Assembly (NCBI GenBank): GCA_002426555.1 | Contig: DIQU01000081.1 | Span: 1 to 6,877 of the forward strand | Origin: Firmicutes bacterium UBA5454 | GTDB taxonomy: Bacteria; Bacillota; Clostridia; Caldicoprobacterales; DTU083 | Length of the DNA: 6,877 nt | Direction of reading: 5' to 3' | Part shown: positions 5,692-6,877 of the stretch, one piece after another | Numbering within the stretch: position 1 is the stretch's first letter | Layout of the letters: each line of letters begins with the position of its first letter | The notes under the pieces: generated by a model | The model's database searches: none | What the model saw: only the letters and a program-made list of their open reading frames with translations | Told to the model about the DNA's origin: nothing | Position numbers and translations under genes: made by a program

Positions 5692-5895
5692 ATGAACAAT
5701 GATTTAAGCACAGAAAGAAAAATTGGCGCAGAAGGAACCGGAGCTCCTAAAAAGTATACCGTGCCGTTGCCCGAGGATATTGCCCGATGTGTTGGATGTC
5801 CTTATCCCGGTGTCGGTTTTGTCTGCTGGGACACAGACGGCTCCTGTATGAGAACCGAGGTTGAAAGGATCAGCCGCCGAAGCAGAGGGAGGTGA
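5692..5895 (+). CDS. Small Cys-rich mobile-element protein of unknown function
   Basis: This 67-aa soluble protein has C33-x-x-C36-P-Y-P…C45-W…C52, four Cys in a spacing that could hold one zinc ion, and a basic tail (RISRRSRGR). The N-terminal half is polar and includes EGTGAPKKYTVPLPEDIARC. I recall near-identical small proteins next to adenine methyltransferase genes in Clostridia mobile elements, but none with a tested function. Its stop is 4 bases before the methyltransferase ATG, and the last codons contain that gene's ribosome site, so the two form one transcript and are probably coupled. A zinc-dependent nucleic-acid or partner-binding role is only a guess. The coding assignment is well supported by the ribosome site, tight spacing and Cys pattern. 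Confidence 0.75.
   Translation: MNNDLSTERKIGAEGTGAPKKYTVPLPEDIARCVGCPYPGVGFVCWDTDGSCMRTEVERISRRSRGR
5887..5894 (+). promoter_or_regulatory. Ribosome binding site deciding the methyltransferase start
   Basis: GGAGGTGA-type purine tract, close to the full anti-16S complement, lies 5 bases before ATG 5900. It excludes the longer in-frame start at 5861. Confidence 0.8.
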
Positions 5896-5899
5896 TGCA

Positions 5900-6832
5900 A
5901 TGAACAGCCCCATCAGCTGGGTGGGCGGAAAAAAGGCGCTGCGGGAACTGATTTATCAGAGAATGCCGAAGGAATTCGGCAGATACATTGAAGTCTTTGG
6001 CGGAGGCGGCTGGGTGCTGTTCGGCCGAAAGCCCGGCTCCGTTATGGAGGTCTACAACGATTTTAACTCCGATCTTGCTAATATGTTCCGCTGCATCCGC
6101 GATCGTCCCATGGCCTTGCTTAAGGAGTTGGGCTTCCTTCCGCTGAACGGACGGGATGAGTTCAATATCCTGAAAAAATTTCTGGAGAAGGAGGAATTCA
6201 CAAACGAGTACCTGCAGGAGGAAATAGAGATTGCCCAACGGAACCTCACAGTGTCGCAGTTTGATGAAATAAAGTTCCTCCTCCTGGAAAATGCGCAAAT
6301 GAATGACGTTAAACGCGCAGCTGCCTTTTACAAGCTCATCCGTTTAAGCTACGGAAGCGGCTGCACCAGCTATGGCTGTCAGCCCTTCGATATCCGCAGA
6401 ACCTTTGAGCTAATCTGGCAGGCAAGCCACAGACTCAAGGACACTGTCATTGAGAACAAAGACTTCGAAGCTCTGATCAAGCAGTACGATCGTGAGAATG
6501 CCTTCATTTACTGCGACCCTCCATATTATCAAACAGAAGGACATTACGAAGTTATATTCAGAAAAGAAGATCACTTCCGTTTGCAGGATACCTTGGTATC
6601 CTGCCAGGGCAAATGGCTGGTCAGCTACAACGATTGCGAATTCATTCGCGAGCTGTACAAGGACTTTAACATTGAAGCGGTCAGCCGCATCAATAATCTT
6701 GCACAGCGTTATGACAACGGCTGCGAATACGCTGAGGTGTTTATCTCCAACTATGATACCAGCGAGCGCATGCGAGATATGCCTGTCCAGATGGGGCTAT
6801 TTGACCTCGACGGATTCATCGGCATGCAATAA
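5900..6832 (+). CDS. D12-class DNA adenine N6-methyltransferase (Dam-like)
   Basis: This 310-aa enzyme transfers a methyl group from S-adenosylmethionine to N6 of adenine in DNA. The order of motifs is that of the Dam/DpnM (D12, alpha) class. Near the N-terminus is W7-V-G9-G10-K11, then the cofactor loop E31-V-F33-GGGG-W38 and Y52-N53-D54. The target-recognition region follows (about 70-190, with a Cys/Gly/Tyr patch LSYGSGCTSYGCQPF), and the catalytic D206-P-P-Y209 comes late. The tail ends MGLFDLDGFIGMQ. Nothing essential is missing and the length is normal. An in-frame ATG at 5861 would add 13 residues, but it overlaps the Cys-rich gene and lacks a ribosome site. No cognate restriction enzyme is visible, so it is probably a solitary methyltransferase that protects the mobile element or affects its regulation. 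The recognition sequence cannot be read from the protein. Confidence 0.93.
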   Translation: MNSPISWVGGKKALRELIYQRMPKEFGRYIEVFGGGGWVLFGRKPGSVMEVYNDFNSDLANMFRCIRDRPMALLKELGFLPLNGRDEFNILKKFLEKEEFTNEYLQEEIEIAQRNLTVSQFDEIKFLLLENAQMNDVKRAAAFYKLIRLSYGSGCTSYGCQPFDIRRTFELIWQASHRLKDTVIENKDFEALIKQYDRENAFIYCDPPYYQTEGHYEVIFRKEDHFRLQDTLVSCQGKWLVSYNDCEFIRELYKDFNIEAVSRINNLAQRYDNGCEYAEVFISNYDTSERMRDMPVQMGLFDLDGFIGMQ

Positions 6833-6877
6833 CAGGAAGACAAGAGATTAAACAAGTAATTCGGTAATATGTCAAGA
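6833..6877. other. Window end, no gene seen
   Basis: The 45 bases after the methyltransferase stop are AT-rich and show no complete hairpin, ribosome site or start. Confidence 0.5.

Noticed and set aside
5861..5899. Longer start of the methyltransferase (13 extra residues)
   Set aside because: It overlaps the Cys-rich gene, lacks a ribosome site, and the conserved WVGGK motif sits at the expected place from ATG 5900.
1..6877. tRNA, rRNA, CRISPR array, integrase, replication origin
   Set aside because: No cloverleaf, rRNA-like stretch, regularly spaced repeats or recombinase reading frame other than istA was found.

Overview
The window looks like an accessory segment of a conjugative or otherwise mobile element from a Gram-positive, low-to-mid-GC Clostridia-type bacterium. 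This rests on strong GGAGG-type ribosome sites, intrinsic terminators with long U tracts, and a pair of small genes of a kind I recall from Clostridia integrative elements. The pair is a Cys-rich 67-aa protein and a D12-class adenine methyltransferase. No conjugation, integrase or replication gene is present, so the host element is inferred, not seen.

Layout. (1) Bases 1-2495 are AT-rich and encode a probable defence-type cluster on the + strand. It has the 3' part of a coiled-coil or ATPase-tail protein whose upstream frame looks shifted. A 395-aa PtuB-like HNH nuclease follows with an ATGA stop/start overlap. A separate 274-aa protein joins an N-terminal HNH domain to an unnamed C-terminal domain. 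A strong terminator at 2588-2625 closes this block. (2) Bases 2687-5016 are a complete IS21-family insertion sequence of 2330 bp. Its istA and istB genes lie on the - strand, it has repeated terminal sites at both ends, and it is flanked by the 6-bp direct repeat GGCAAA. (3) Bases 5023-6832 are richer in G+C and hold the rest of the gene the IS split, then the Cys-rich small gene and the adenine methyltransferase gene.

The IS landed two bases past the start codon of an accessory gene. Removing the IS and one GGCAAA copy joins 2679-2686 to 5023-5521 in frame and restores a 168-aa protein with a good ribosome site at 2666-2670.

How the parts may work together. The two HNH genes are candidate nuclease effectors against foreign DNA, and the first is translationally coupled to its upstream partner. 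The adenine methyltransferase could protect the mobile element against host restriction. The accessory genes are preceded by terminator-like hairpins close to their ribosome sites, which leaves room for attenuation or antitermination. The most promising lead for a little-described system is the left block, but its first gene is cut by the window edge.
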